Positions 9,002-22,005 of a stretch of 64,000 bases of DNA are shown here, piece after piece; the stretch's first letter is position 1; every line of letters starts with the position of its first letter. The stretch comes from Linnemannia elongata. Lineage: Eukaryota > Mortierellomycota > Mortierellomycetes > Mortierellales > Mortierellaceae. The position numbers were made by a program, and so were the translations under genes. A model generated the notes under the pieces. That model did not search any database and was not told the DNA's origin. It saw nothing but the letters and a program-made list of their open reading frames with translations. Where the stretch lies: the NCBI GenBank assembly GCA_036320915.1, contig JAXBDG010000003.1:434001-498000 (forward strand). Reading direction: 5' to 3'.

Positions 9002-12000
9002 ATGACTGTCACCGCTGAGACTTCCCCCGTCCCCCAGACCCACACCCTCAAGGACATCTCGGGCTACATCGAGAATGCCTTCCCCGGAAAGCAGGCCCAG
9101 ATGGTCCAGGTCACCGAGTACCTCTCCGAGAAGGCCTTCATCCCCGCCGCCCTTGCCGAGAACGAGGTTTCCTGGTTCTACGGGTACGTTATTTGCTCTA
9201 TACTCTTTTTGTATTGAGGATGACAGTTGTGAATATATTGCGAATTCGATATTGCATTGGACATCATCATCAGTTTTCGTTTGTGTTTTATTTAACTCCG
9301 CTTTGGAAGGAGAAAGAATTCAGCAGAAAGAAAGAAAAGGAGGCAGCAGAACAAGAACGTACGCAAAAACTAAAGAAAAGGCAACTAATCCGTTCCTCGC
9401 AATTGCGTACTTTATGACGAATAGAAACTTGGGAATTGACGACATGTACTTTGCCTCCGAGTCGGTCGAGTCGATTGCCAACCACATCATGGCCTTGTAC
9501 GGAGCAAAGATCTTTGCCTACACCAAGAACGACAACGGCCTCGAGATCAACCTCGAGCGCGAGACTGACGAGGGCGCCGTCTACATCCACACCTCCCGCC
9601 CCGGTGTCTCCCAGCTCCAGGGACCCCAGCACGAGAAGAGGTACTTTTAGTTCTTTTTTGTGGGTGCAATTGAATCAGGAACATTATTGCAGAACACTAA
9701 TCATTTATTCAATTTCCATTACCCTCGTTCAGAATCGATGCCAAGTACCTGGATGTGAGCAACACTGAGCGTGCTTACCGCTTGGAGTCGTACCGCTCCA
9801 AGGGAACTGTTTCGTCCTCGTCCTCGACCCAGCTCCGCACCTACTTTGTCCGCCAGTGCTCGTTCGTCAACGCCACCCCCTCCAAGGAGCAGGAGTCTGA
9901 CATCCGCGAGACCTCGGACAAGTCCTTCCTCGAGAAGGCCACTGAGAACACCCTCGAGATCTACTCCAACGTCATGAAGACCGCCCTTGCCCGCACTGGA
10001 CCCGTCATCGAGATGTTCGAGGTCGAGGGCTCCCGCGAGCGTCGCCTCGTCATCGCCTACAAGCAGCAGACCACCCAGTCGTTCTTCTCGGCCATCTCCG
10101 ACTTGTACCACTACTATGACCTCTACTCGACCCGCAAGTACGTCGAGCAATTCTCGAACGGCATCACCATCGTCTCGCTCTACCTTAACCAGATCCCCAA
10201 GTCGACTGCCCCCCCAATTGAGCACTCGATCCACCAGATCATCAAGGAGGCTTCGCTCATCTACTGCTTGCCCACCACTCCCCTCCAGTCCTTCTTCCAG
10301 ACCAACAAGCTCTCTGTCCAGGAGTCGATCTACGGTTACATTGGTTGGATCTTTGCCCAGCACTTCCTCAACCGTCTCGGATCTGAGTACACCTCGCTCG
10401 TCAACATCCTCGACTCGTCCAACTCCAACCACCAGGATGTCCTCTCCAAGATGAAGAAGCGTCTCCGTACCGACACCTTCACTCGTGACTACATCCTTGA
10501 GATCATCAAGACCTACCCCGAGCTCGTCAAGTTGCTCTACATCAACTTTGCCATGATTCACTACGTCAACCCTGCCGTCAACTCGCTCACCCCTACTCTC
10601 TCCTACCAGCGTCTTCGCACCGACACCGTCTTGACCGATGAGGAGCTCTACGACAAGATCCGTCGTACCACCTCCAACTCGCACGAGCTCATGGTCTTCG
10701 AGTCCTTCCTCATCTTCAACAAGCACGTCTTGAAGACCAACTTCTACCAGCCCACCAAGGTCGCTCTTTCCTTCCGCATGGACCCCTCCTTCTTGCCCGA
10801 GATCGAGTACCCCACCAAGCTTTTCGGCATGTTCCTCGTCATCGGTTCCGAGTTCCGTGGTTTCCATCTCCGTTTCCGTGACGTTGCCCGTGGTGGTATC
10901 CGTATCATCCGCTCCCGCAACCGTGAGGCTTACTCTATCAACTTGCGCTCGCTCTTTGACGAGAACTACGCCCTTGCCGCTACCCAGCAGCGCAAGAACA
11001 AGGATATCCCCGAGGGTGGTTCCAAGGGTACCATTCTGTTGGATGTCAACCAGCAGGACAAGGCTCTTGTCGCTTTCGAGAAGTACGTCGATGCCGTCTT
11101 GGACTTGTTGATCCTCGGCGAGACCCCCGGCATCAAGGAGCGCATTGTTGACTTGTACAAGAAGCCCGAGATTCTCTTCTTCGGTCCCGATGAGGGTACC
11201 GCCGACTACATGGACTGGGCCTCTGCCCACGCCCGTGAGCGCGGCGCCTCCTTCTGGAAGGCTTTCACCACCGGCAAGTCCCAGTCCCTCGGAGGTATTC
11301 CCCACGACACCTACGGTATGACCACCCGCTCGGTCCACCAGTACGTTTTGGGTATCTACCGCAAGCTCGGACTTAAGGAGGAGAACGTTTGCAAGCTCCA
11401 GACCGGAGGCCCCGATGGTGATCTCGGATCCAACGAGATCAAGATCTCCAAGGACAAGACCTGCGGTATTGTCGATGGCTCCGGAGTCTTGTACGACTCT
11501 GAGGGTATTGACCGCACCGAGTTGGCCCGCCTTGCCGAGAACCGTCTCATGATCTCCAACTTTGACGTCTCCAAACTCTCGCCCAAGGGATTCCGTGTCC
11601 TTGTCGACGAGGTCAACGTCAAGCTCCCCTCGGGTGAGATCATTGACGATGGTCTCTCCTTCCGCAACAACTTCCACTTGAACCCCATGGTCAAGACTGA
11701 GGTCTTTGTTCCCTGCGGTGGTCGCCCTGAGTCTGTCGATCTCCAGAACGTTGGTCGTCTCCTCGATGCCGACAACCACCCCCGCTTCAAGTACATTGTT
11801 GAGGGTGCTAACCTCTTCTTCACCCAGGAGGCCCGTCTCCGTCTCGAGCGTGCCGGCGCTGTCGTCTTCAAGGATGCCTCTGCCAACAAGGGAGGTGTCA
11901 CTTCCTCTTCCCTCGAGGTCCTCGCCGCCTTGTCCTTCAACGATGAGGAATTCGCTGAGCACATGCAGGTCACCGCCGACCGCGTCCCTGCCTTCTACCA

Positions 12001-12394
12001 GGAGTACGTCAAGGAGGTCCAGACCATCATCGAGCGCAACGCCCAGCTCGAGTTCGAGGCCCTCTGGCGCGAGCACCAGCGCACCAAGACTCCCCGTTCC
12101 ATCTTGTCCGATGACTTGTCCTTGGCCATTGTCAAGTTGAACGAGAACTTGCAGCAGACCTCCCTCTGGGATAACTTGGCCCTCCGCAAGGTTGTCCTCG
12201 AGGAGGCCTTCCCCAACATGTTGTTGAAGCAGGTCGGACTCGAGACCCTCATGAAGCGTGTCCCCGAGAACTATGTCCGTGCCATCTTCGGTTCTTACTT
12301 GGCTTCCCGCTTCGTGTACAAGTACGGTACCGAGCCCAGCCAGTTTGCCTTCTTTGAGTTCATCTCCCCTTACTCCATCAAGGCTCAGCAGTAA
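9002..12394 (+). CDS. GDH2: NAD-specific glutamate dehydrogenase (GDH2 type, large)
   Basis: Exons 9002..9183, 9425..9640 and 9733..12394 sum to 3060 nt and encode 1019 residues, close to the roughly 1050-1090 of fungal NAD-GDH. The joins give WFYG|NLGIDDMYF and HEKR|IDAKYLD. The N-terminal half (residues 1 to about 450) is the regulatory region of large GDHs. The catalytic part includes FRGFHLRFRDVARGGIR and then QQRKNKDIPEGGSKGTILLD near residue 555, which holds substrate-binding lysines. The NAD-binding part includes the Rossmann segment QTGGPDGDLGSNEIK near residue 690. The enzyme deaminates glutamate to 2-oxoglutarate plus ammonium, giving NADH, in nitrogen catabolism. Codon use is strongly biased to C-ending codons (CTC, GTC, AAG), which suggests high expression. 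That bias also creates a long antisense ORF. An AATAAA lies about 80 bp after the stop. Confidence 0.97.
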
Positions 12395-12473
12395 ATCGTG
12401 CCCTTTCTCTGAGCACGTTTTTGTGAACAAAAATTTTCTTTCTTTTTTCCCAACCCTTTGTACATACCCATGA

Positions 12474-12479
12474 AATAAA
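12474..12479 (+). terminator. Likely polyadenylation signal of GDH2
   Basis: AATAAA lies 80 nt after the stop codon and is followed by a T-rich stretch at 12488-12494. Confidence 0.5.
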
Positions 12480-13896
12480 TACATGCATTTTTTTTGAATA
12501 ATCAACATCTATGATGGCGACCCTTTGTTTCTTTTGGAATGTTTGAATCACTGAAACGACGCGAGGGGCACCCCTTCTGGTAACCAGGTAACCAGGCACC
12601 CTCGTTACGATCACTCAATCTAGCCCTTTTATCTGTTTTTAGAGTGTGATCAAGACTGATATGATGTCAAAGAAGTTGGAAGTGCTGTGATGGTGAGTGA
12701 AACATATCCAGTGGAGAGGGAACCATTATCTTTCTTCAAAGAGTCGAATGTGAAACTGGCCACCCTCTTGGGGGGGGGGGGGTTTTCTTGCTGGTTCTGG
12801 GAAAGGGGTGAGAGGAAGTGGGTGCAGTCAGCAACATCCCTCATACATTGAAGGGAGGGTGGATGGAGACAAGTCGTTATGTCTGATAGATAGAATACTG
12901 GTTTCTGGGTAAAGGTTAGAGGAAGGAAATATGAAGTGAGAAGGCAAGTAACCGTTGAGTCCGAGATGCTTAGTTCATCTTTGTGGTATGGGTGCCAAAA
13001 AAAAAGTATATGAAGAATGACCCGCATGGTGGTTGTCGATTGTTGGTTGCTGGCAAGCAATATATTTAAAGGGAAAACACAGCCTGCTAGGGTCAGGCAC
13101 GTTAGTACATGCAAAGGACGAGCTCTTGTATCACTCACTCGTTGCTAATTGCTACTTTTGAAGGAAGGAGAGGGTCCACAGAATAGGAACGATCGTAAAG
13201 AGTGGATTTGAGCAAGGGTAGGAGAGAGGCATAAGAAGTGAAAGCACAGAAGTTATGAAAGAGAGGGATCCTACTTTTCCTACTTTTCGTCATCAATCAT
13301 TGTTATTGATCAAGCATCAAGACCCAGATGGAGCCATCGGGGCTGAGTTGCTTGCTCTCTTCCCCACCTTCCCACCGACACGGTTCCTTGGCAAACTTTG
13401 TTGCGTGTGAGATTTTTTTTGTCCCAGAGAAATCTGAAAGGAAGAAGTGCTACCAAAACATGACGAACGAGGGATCGATTACATCGATTTGCCTAATCCT
13501 TCTTTGTTCTTCCTTTTGCTCTCCTTCATTCCTCTTCACTTCTTCCTTTTCCTCATTACTCTCCTCCATCGGAGCAACTCATTCCTTACCTCTCCACTCT
13601 CTCATTCATTCACGCTTGTACATCACTACTCCTCTCCCCCTCTCTCTCACTCATTTACTTCGCTCATTTGACTGCTCCACACTCAACTAATCCCTTCTCT
13701 CCTTCTTAACCTCACAACGAGCACCGACCACAAAGAGAGCAACACCTCCACAAACAAAACAACAAAAGAGTACTCAGACTCTACTCTCCTCCTCTATCTC
13801 CCACGCCCTTTATTTCTGTACAACCGCCCACCAACCACACTCCTTTTATACCCCAGTCTCTGCTCCTACACATAAAGCACATACATACTTACATAC
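12480..13896. other. Intergenic region and promoter of the RSN1-like gene
   Basis: No gene is recognised. A G run lies at 12771-12782. The right third (13490-13720) is CT-rich, followed by an AC-rich leader up to the start at 13897. A minus-strand ORF of 162 codons at 12650-13138 lacks any recognisable domain and is probably chance. Confidence 0.5.
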
Positions 13897-16800
13897 ATGG
13901 ACAATAACAGCACAAACACAATAGGGTCCAATACTGACCCACATGGGACCGAAACATCCATCAAGGCGTTCACCTCGGCCTTGCTCTTCAACACAGCCGT
14001 CGGTGCGGGTGTCTTTATTGCATTCTTGTTTGTACGGCATTGGAGCAAGAAGATCTACCAGCCAAGAACCTACTTGGTGACTAAAGAGTAAGTATAAATC
14101 TTTGATCAGCAAAAACAATGGTCAAAGCTAAGGTCAATAGTCAATGCCAATGTCAAAGGCCAATGCAAACAATGGGATTCAAATCAAATGCAGGAGGGCA
14201 GGAGGGAGACACCCACACCGTGTTACTATGTATTGCAACCACACCGTCTATCAATACCCTCCTTAACCGGGACCCTTTCTCCAACAACGATGCTCGGAAT
14301 ACCCATGATACATAATTTTTAATTGAGATGGTATCCAGGTCTGAATGGAAACTTGGGACATTATCGTTTACAGCAATAAACCAGGATCAGATCAAACTTG
14401 GGCATACACAGAGGAGTATACACTCATTCAGTCATGAACGTACAATTGGAGAAACAACATGCATACATTGAGCTTTCACTTCACCATCACGTTTCTCCCA
14501 CTGCACCCCTTCCTTATCCCACCCTCTGCTCCCGCATGTCATTGTCTTGTTTTCACTATATGGGGAAACAATCATGGACACAAGACTCTCTCCGCTAGTA
14601 CCAGAAAGTCAATTCTTCCCCTACTTCCTTTCCTGCCCCATTCTTTCACTTTTTTCACTCCAAAAGAGTCCTAAAGTAATAATCAGCCTAAAAAGTTACA
14701 TGCTACTGTACCACATAAGGTACTAACTGATTTTGTCCTTCTTTGTCTCTTCGTATCGGTGAAAAACTACTTTCTCCTGGTTAGCATTCGATCCCCACCG
14801 TTGCCCCCTGGAGCGTTCAGTTGGATCACGGCGTCGTTCAAGGTCAAGGACACGGAGTTGTTGGAGAAGGTTGGACTGGATGCCTATATGTTCTTGCGTT
14901 TCCTCCGAATGAGCGCGTAAGTGTTTAACAAGAAAGGGACATGGAAGAAGGAACAACAAATATAACATGGAGCAAAAACCAGGAGGAACAATGGAACAGG
15001 AATATGGTTTGGATATAAAAAAGGATGCTAAAAATCGATGATGATGATGATGACGCAAAAAATAGAAGAGCTGTATGCAATGCACCAAAGGAAAAAAAGA
15101 AAATTAAGGGACTTTATCGTGTGCAACACAAAAGAGAGATTTAGCGGAAAGAAGGAACTTTATTTGTGCGACGACACATTGCTAATTGTTGTTCCGCGTA
15201 CTCTTGTCAATTAGAATGCTCTTCGGAGGATGCTCACTCTTGGCAGTCCCTATCCTTATACCTATCAATGTGACTGGAGGCGGCAATGCAGGCGAACTTC
15301 TGGAACTGACCATTGGAAATGTTGCTATGCCCTGGCGACTTTGGTTCCATCTCATATTGACCTACCTCTTTTGTGGTAAGTTGCATCCGTGCAACATTGT
15401 TGTTGTTGTCGGATCCTTTTGTTGTTTATATGTGACTGGAAATCATTCGTCTCCGAGGGACCATGGTGAGATCATATAATCCCCTCATTAATGGCTGATG
15501 GCACTCTACCTCTTTCCTGGACAACAGGGTCATCGATTGCGTTACTATGGCGGGAAATGCGGGAGTATACTCAGCGTCGTCATGCTTTTCTTATGAGCGC
15601 ACGCCACAACAAGGCACCCCAGGCAACCACCATCCTCGTCACTGCTATCCCCGAGGGCTTGAACACTGAAGAAGCCCTCTTTGACATCTTTGACCGGTTC
15701 CCTGGAGGTGTGTCTAAAATCTGGCTTAACAGGTACAACTTTTTCTACGACTCTCGTCGCTTCGCTGTTTATTAGATCGGTGTCAACCATCTTTGCTAAC
15801 TCGATTTAATTACCTCCATGATAGACACCCAAAGGACATATTGAAGCTGTGCAAGGAGCGAGATGAGCTTGTGCCCAAGCTGGAAATGGCAGAGTACAAC
15901 TACATTCGATCAGCATACAGCAAAAAGGCGAAAAAGGACCCCCAGTTCAAGGATCCCGTACGACCTCTTGGCAGAGTTTCAGGAATCCCATTCTGGGGCA
16001 AGAAGGTCGACCTCATCAACTTTTACACGGAACGACTCGCACACCTTAACTGTGAAATCGAATCAGCACAACAAACAGGATCCCTCAAATCTCTTAACTC
16101 GGCCTTTATTCAGTTCGGTAGTCAGTTTGGCGCCCATAGTGCTGTACAGACCGTTGTTCACCCCAAACCATTCCGCATGGCACCCATGTACTCGGAGATC
16201 TCGCCCCTGGATGTCGTGTGGGACAACATGAACCTGAGTACGATCGTTACCAAAGGCCGTCGACTGGTCATTCTCGCAATCTCAACGGCTATGATCTTGT
16301 TCTGGACCATCCCCACGCTGTTTATCGCCTCCCTCTCCAGTTTGTCAGTTTTGGTCGACGCGTTCTCATTTCTCGCCTTCTTGGAGCGCCTGCCGGAATC
16401 AGTGATCCCTCTCGTCGAGGGTATCATTCCACCATTGATGCTTGCTGGACTCATGGCTCTTCTCCCCGTTATCCTGACGACTATGGCGACCTATGAGGGA
16501 CACGTTCGACACAGCGCTATTGCTCATTCGGTCATGTCCAAGTATTTTCTCTTCCTGGTCGTCAATGTGCTGCTCATCTCAACTCTGACAAACGGCTTCC
16601 TTGGAACCTACCAGCAACTCGAAAAGAACGGCTTCAAGCTGGATGACATTGTCAAGCTCATTGCGGAGAACCTCCCCAGGTCGTCGGCCTTCTTTATCAA
16701 CTATGTTCTCCTTCGCGGATTCACTGGACCGGCGTTGGAGCTCATTCAAATCGCACCGCTGTTGCTCAACTTTTTGTTCAACAACCTCATGGCCAAGAGT

Positions 16801-18276
16801 CCCCGACAGATCTGGAATGTCCAGGGTCGACTTGAGTCCGTCAACTATGGAGTCCTCTTCCCCGAGCAGACCTTGATTTTCTGTATCGGTATCGTCTACT
16901 CGACCCTGGCGCCTCTAATCCTGCCCTTTGTGACCTTTTACTTTACCATCTACTATTTTGTCTACCGACACCAGTTCCTGTACGTCTACAGTCAACCAAT
17001 CGAAACTGGAGGATTGGCGTTCCCCAAGGCTGTCAAGCAAGTCTTTACGGGGATCTTTATTTGCGAGATTACGCTGTTTGGAATATTTGTTCTGAAGCAG
17101 ACCACTTTCCACGCGGTACCCCATCTCGTCTTGATGATCATCCTGTTTGCCTGTACCGCCCTTTCGCTCAGCAACATGAACGAGGCCTTTGACCCCCTGG
17201 TGACCTTTTTGCCTGTGGCTCTGTTCTCCAAGGACCTCCACGTGGATCGCCATGGAAATGTCACGGATGGAAATGAGAAGAAGTCCAAGTCAAAGAAGCA
17301 CGACCATCAGGAACAGCCACAGTACCAGGAGGATGTCGAGCGACCCAGTGGAGACGGGACCATTATGACACTGGAGAACATATCGAGCAAGAATCTTACA
17401 TCCAACACAGCAGCTACTGGTGGAAGCATCTCGTCTCCTCTGGATCACCTCCAAGCACAGCCACAGGAAAGCAGGGCTAAGGCGGAGCTGCATCATAGAG
17501 CCTATACTATGGACAACGATCCATCGGTGCCTCCTTCTCAGTTTGACCCTCAGCCACCGCAACACTACGCGACGATCGATATGAGCCACCTGCAACCAGA
17601 TCAGTTCCTGCGCCCCAACATTTCTTACGACAGTCGGGAGTGGGGATCCAAGGATGGGTCGCATCATATGCTACCGCATGACTTCCACCTACAGTCGAGG
17701 CGGTATCAGTCCGAGGCCGATATCTCGCGCCTATCAAGTCAAGGTCAAGGCCACCTTATACGGTTCGCAACTCAAAGCCCTATCCATTCGCGCCCAGCTT
17801 CGCTGCTCGATCGTCCAGTATCATATGCTCGTCCTGCGTCTTTCAACCACAGTACCCACAACATCAACATCCTCAATCACGACAGCGACCGTCCAGCAGC
17901 TTTCATAGATCGACACGACACCCACAACAGCAACAATTCGGGACATGGAGGAGGAGGAGGAGGAGGAGGAGGAGGAGGAGGAGGAGGAGGAGGAGGAGGA
18001 CCATGGCCGGAAGTAACGGAGGAGGATGCGGAGCTGGAGCGTCTACAGGATCGGGCATACTGTCATCCTGCAATTTATAACGTCCAAAAGCCTGTTTGGC
18101 TGCCCATGGATGAGAGAGGGCTGATGCAGGCCGAAATTGACAAGTTGCAGAATAGGGGCATTGTGGTGGCAACCGATGGTGCTTATTTGGATAGCAAGAC
18201 TTCCAAGGCCAGCGTTGGAGGGTTGATTTATGCGCCTGGCGAGGAGGCTCAGTATCGTCTTGAGCGTGGCGAGTGA
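13897..18276 (+). CDS. Calcium-permeable stress-gated cation channel, CSC1/RSN1/TMEM63 (OSCA) family
   Basis: Exons 13897..14087, 14785..14916, 15215..15375, 15528..15732 and 15825..18276 sum to 3141 nt (1046 residues). A first membrane segment, LLFNTAVGAGVFIAFLFV, lies near residue 32. The family motif PPLPPGAFSWI...GLDAYMFLRFLRM and a second helix, LFGGCSLLAVPILIPINV, follow. The cytosolic RNA-recognition-like domain begins ATTILVTAIPEGLNTEEA. A multi-helix pore region runs from RRLVILAISTAMILFWTIP to about residue 700. Residues 715-960 are hydrophilic and low-complexity, with a 19-glycine tract. The C-terminus (NVQKPVWLPMDERGLMQAE) matches the extracellular tail domain of fungal members. 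The family forms mechanically or osmotically gated Ca2+-permeable channels of plasma or internal membranes. The length fits fungal orthologues. No lesion is seen. Confidence 0.93.
17946..18000 (+). repeat. (GGA)n trinucleotide tract encoding polyglycine
   Basis: About 18 GGA units in frame encode a glycine run (residues about 937-955) in the C-terminal tail of the channel. It is read as GGA throughout, so it is likely length-polymorphic. Confidence 0.9.
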
Positions 18277-18383
18277 AGGGGTATGACGAGGAGGGACTAG
18301 GAGGAGCAGTAGGAGGATGAATCGAGGCAGGTTTGCGATCTTCTTTTGGTGGCGGTACATTTTTTTTTTTTTTTTTTTTTGAA

Positions 18384-18389
18384 AATAAA
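18384..18389 (+). terminator. Likely polyadenylation signal of the RSN1-like gene
   Basis: AATAAA occurs about 107 nt after the stop, directly after a 22-nt T run. Confidence 0.4.
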
Positions 18390-18988
18390 AAAAAAAAATT
18401 GCACACAATTTCCTAGTTGGCAATGGTCGAAGATTTCAGGATATCGCTTCACTTATGTATGAGTGTTTAAAACACATCCAACTGGCGGCAATGTGGTGAA
18501 GTAGTTGACGATGGTAAAGGAAATAGAAACTAGCGCTCTTTGAACTTTGTTTTATTCTTCAGACTCTTCAACCCTCGTCTCGTTCCCCACAGCAAGTCGA
18601 CCACGGTTCTTTCACGTTACGCCTTTTACACCTCAACAACAACAGCGAGGAATTTCGGATTCCTCAATACAGGTTCACTGAGCGACGCGATAGGATCACG
18701 ATCTGCCCAAAAGCGTGTCAAGGTCCAAGAGCTGTATGGCGTGAAGTCAAGAGCTGATAGGGCACTCAACAAAGGCACACACTTATTAAGGCTGGTGGAG
18801 TCGATCGCGAGGAGATCCGTTGCCTGGCATTCTCCCCGACTGGACATCAACTCGCAGTAGGCTCTTGGGGTGATACTATCTGGCTCTTCGATGCACACTC
18901 GGGAGGTCTAGTAACATGCGAGAAGTTGGATGATCGGCAAATTAGGGCGACGGCGTTTGCACTGGACGGTCAGTAGTTTGCAGTAGGA

Positions 18989-21900
18989 CTCCTAATCGAA
19001 TCGAATAATTTGAATTTAAGATAGGGTGGATTCGATTCGATTTGAATACTCCCCTACTCGATTCGATCCGAAGTTCGAATGCTTCGAATGCTTCGAGAGG
19101 TGCCCTTAACTTCTGGTCAATCGAATTGTATTCAAACCATTTGATCAATTGATTCAAATGGTTCGAGTGATTCGAGTGATTCGATCCGAATGCGGGTCGA
19201 ATGGTTCGAGTGATTCGATTTGATTAAAGATCGATTAATCTCAACAACTTGCATTGAATGGTATATGTTGTAAAATATATATTGTAAAAGTGAAAAGTAA
19301 ACACTATAAGTTTAAGGCAACTCTTTGAACCAAGAGTTCAAAATAATCAACTGTCGAATGCTTGATGGAGCAAGGCTATTCCTTTCAGGTGGCAGAGCGT
19401 ACTTGGCCTGGGAGAAGCATCGCTCTGCTGGGGTCGATGTTACGGGAATGGCAAGATTATCGCGTGCCATCCTTGATAGATTGGGCCATCGTTCCGTCTG
19501 AGCCCGCCAATACATCAACTCGGGAGGCTCATTCTTGCAAGATACCAGCATACTTCCTTCATGGACGTGCTCGTCAAGCTCGCCTGCTTTCTTCTTGATC
19601 CCGAACATCTTCATCTGCCGTTCTGTGTCGACATCCAGTTCGATTGGTCCTTCTTTTCCTTTGTAATGGTGATTCCAGATATCCGTAACCATGTCCTTAC
19701 TGAGTTTGATATATTCGCCCCAGTCATTGGCGCCCCACCAATCGAACCGCATCCTTGGATCCATTGCTGTCGCCACCGTATATACTGGTGTGGAATCCGT
19801 TTTCGAGTAATAGTCCAAAAGCTTTTGTTTTCCATGAACGGCGGCTTGCTTTAGTGAGGGATCGGCCTCCTGCTCAATTCAATGAACTCTTCCAGCGTGT
19901 CGATCATGGTATTGTATACTGACATTGCCCTGTTTATATTCGGGTAGCCTACGCTAGACCTTACGGTCTTTGTCATGGTAACAAACTGACTAAGCAAAAC
20001 GCGGAGCCTTTCCAGATAGGACCATTCATCCTCCTCCAAGGTGTATGCCGCAAGTGTTGGTTCGTTCTGACATATGGACTGATAGGCATCCTTGAGATCG
20101 ATTGCTCGATCCACCATGGAGAACGTTGAGTTCCATCGCGTGCGGACATCTCTTATCAGTGCAAGCTTTGGGCATTTCACAATGTCGCAAATACGGGCAA
20201 ACTTTTGGATCCTTTGTGGCGACGAGCTATACAGTAAGTAAGTAATATATGGTTAGTAGAGTTCTATAATTTCAATAAAGACGACCAAAAAAAAGTAGAT
20301 CAATCCATTGTACCTGACTTTGATGATGCCCATCCTCAATTTCTTCAGCGTAGTTAGCTTGGCGACCTTAAGCTCGGCGTCCTCCTCATCCTCATCATCA
20401 TTGGGGTAGAGATTTTCATTCTCAGGCGGCTGATCATTCAAACCACTAGGACCTAGCATCGCTTGAACCGCCAGATTTATGATATGACCAAGGCATGGTA
20501 CATGATATAAGTTGCCTCCGAGTTTCCTTATTAAAATGAGAAAAGATGGAAGTTAAAAACCAAAGCCCCATTATGTACATTGGTTCAATTACGATATATT
20601 CCACTGAACAACATACCAGTCAATTGTCTTTGGATGCTGTACAAGATCTCGCATCATCTTGGCCATATTAGATGCATTGTCGGTGGTGATGCTTTGGAGT
20701 TTTTCGCCGAGACGGAATCGTTCAAGAACTGTCACCAAAGCCTCGGCAAGGTTTTCACCACTATGAGCACCCTGCAATGGCTCAAATCCAATCACCAACT
20801 CTCTCTGCGTCCAATTAGTATCAATCCATTATGCCGTCACTCCCAAGAAGTCGTCTTGAAATGGACTTGTCCAACCTTCAGCCGTCAAGGACACTTTGTG
20901 CACGTCAGCGAACATTGCAATCACTTGTTATTCCATCTCAAAGTATTTGCGCTTGGTCTAATATAAATTAATCTGGTTAGAAGGGTTGTGATAGAGGCGT
21001 TTTAATGGGCTAGAACATAATTCAATAAGCAGAGACACTTTTACCTTTGTTGCCATTGTGTCATCTGAAGGGAGTCTGACCTGAGGCTCATTAGCCATCG
21101 TAGCGTGGTTCAAAAGTTCTTGAAAGGCTGGACTCTTGACAATGGAGAATGGCTGCTTTGTTGTAACAATGAAACGGACCAACAAGTCATTGAAACTGGT
21201 TGGGTCAAAAGCCCTTGGTTGTGTGGAAGAACGGAGTAGTACATCCAACGGTCCACCTCTGGAGAGGCTTCCATCGTTTACGCCACTATCCCGAGTGATG
21301 CGATGAACTTTGCCCAAATGATTGTTGATTCCAGAGGTGGTCATTGAACTTGTGGCGTATGTCTGCTTGCAGCCAGGATAAAGACAGCGCACGATCACAC
21401 CGTTACTTTTCCAAGACGTAGCACGCTCTGCCCACTTGTTCTTGATGGTCCACCCCCAGGTGCGAACGCCTTTCTTTTGGCTGACAATGTCACTCCCTAC
21501 ACTTTCAATATCCATGTTGCCTACAGGAAGACCACAACTGGACGACACATTGCTGATTTCATCAATCTGCAGAAGAGTCACAAGGTTATGTGTCAATAGG
21601 TGTTTTAAGGTTCAACGTTTACCATCCAACATACACAAAACCTTAAAACTGACCTCAAAAAGGTCGTCGTCTTCTTCCGAGTCTATGATTGATCGAGGGC
21701 GGCGTCTACTCATATCAAGAGTTATATAGGGCAAGGAAAATGGAAGGAGAATAAAGATAAGAAAGAAAGAGGAGTGATGCTTGCTTTGCTATACATTGGT
21801 CTGATTGCGTACTCCCAAACCTCGGCACCCTTGTTGATGACGTGGCATTAATAATGATTCGAATGGTCCGAATGCTTCGATTACTTCGAATCGGATTCGA

Positions 21901-21997
21901 ACCTTCAGCTTCAATCGAATTCGAATCGGATTCAAGTTTACTTTATTTGAATCGAAATCAAATAGGCTAAATTCGATTCGATCAATTCGATTAGGAG
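18989..21997 (-). mobile_element. hAT-superfamily DNA transposon (about 3.0 kb), probably inactive
   Basis: The ends share the perfect inverted repeat CTCCTAATCGAAT (18989-19001 and 21985-21997). Internal to it, both ends carry many TTCGAAT/ATTCGAT subterminal repeats (18997-19220 and 21860-21985). The flanking octamers CAGTAGGA and CACTAGTT match at 5 of 8 positions, compatible with an aged 8-bp target duplication. The element encodes one transposase on the minus strand and lies inside a NACHT-WD40 relic. Confidence 0.8.
19312..21713 (-). pseudogene. hAT transposase with BED zinc finger and dimerisation domain, inactivated
   Basis: Likely exons on the minus strand are 21654..21713 (MSRRRPRSIIDSEEDDDLFE), 21045..21566, 20617..20957, 20315..20526 and 19312..20226. 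Exon 2 carries a BED-type finger (RCLYPGCKQTYA, then NNHLGKVH). Exon 3 has SLTAEGWTSPFQDDFLGV and SITTDNASNMAK, the core region. Exon 4 has HVPCLGHIINLAVQAML. The last exon has DVRTRWNSTFSMVDRAI, then the C-terminal hAT dimerisation block PELMYWRAQ...IPVTSTPAERCFS. Lesions are two in-frame TAA stops (20928-20930, 20829-20831) and a frame change near 19875-19890 between the EEFIEL and EQEADPSLKQA frames. The position equivalent to the first catalytic Asp appears as Glu (AEGWTS). Related to Restless/Tip100-type fungal hATs at best guess. Confidence 0.8.
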
Positions 21998-22005
21998 CAC
22001 TAGTT

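Noticed and set aside
9719..12508. 929-codon minus-strand ORF covering GDH2
   Set aside because: It lies exactly antisense to the firmly identified NAD-GDH exon. C-ending codon bias removes stop codons on the opposite strand. Its composition (Val/Leu/Gly/Asp/Glu-rich, no domain) fits an antisense shadow, a known artefact for this gene family.
12650..13138. 162-codon minus-strand ORF between GDH2 and the channel gene
   Set aside because: No domain, no supporting splice structure, and a G-run-driven proline stretch. Probably chance.
21895..21906. GGTTCGAATCC on the minus strand, resembling a tRNA B box
   Set aside because: It belongs to the TTCGAAT subterminal repeats of the hAT element. No A box or cloverleaf lies at the proper distance.
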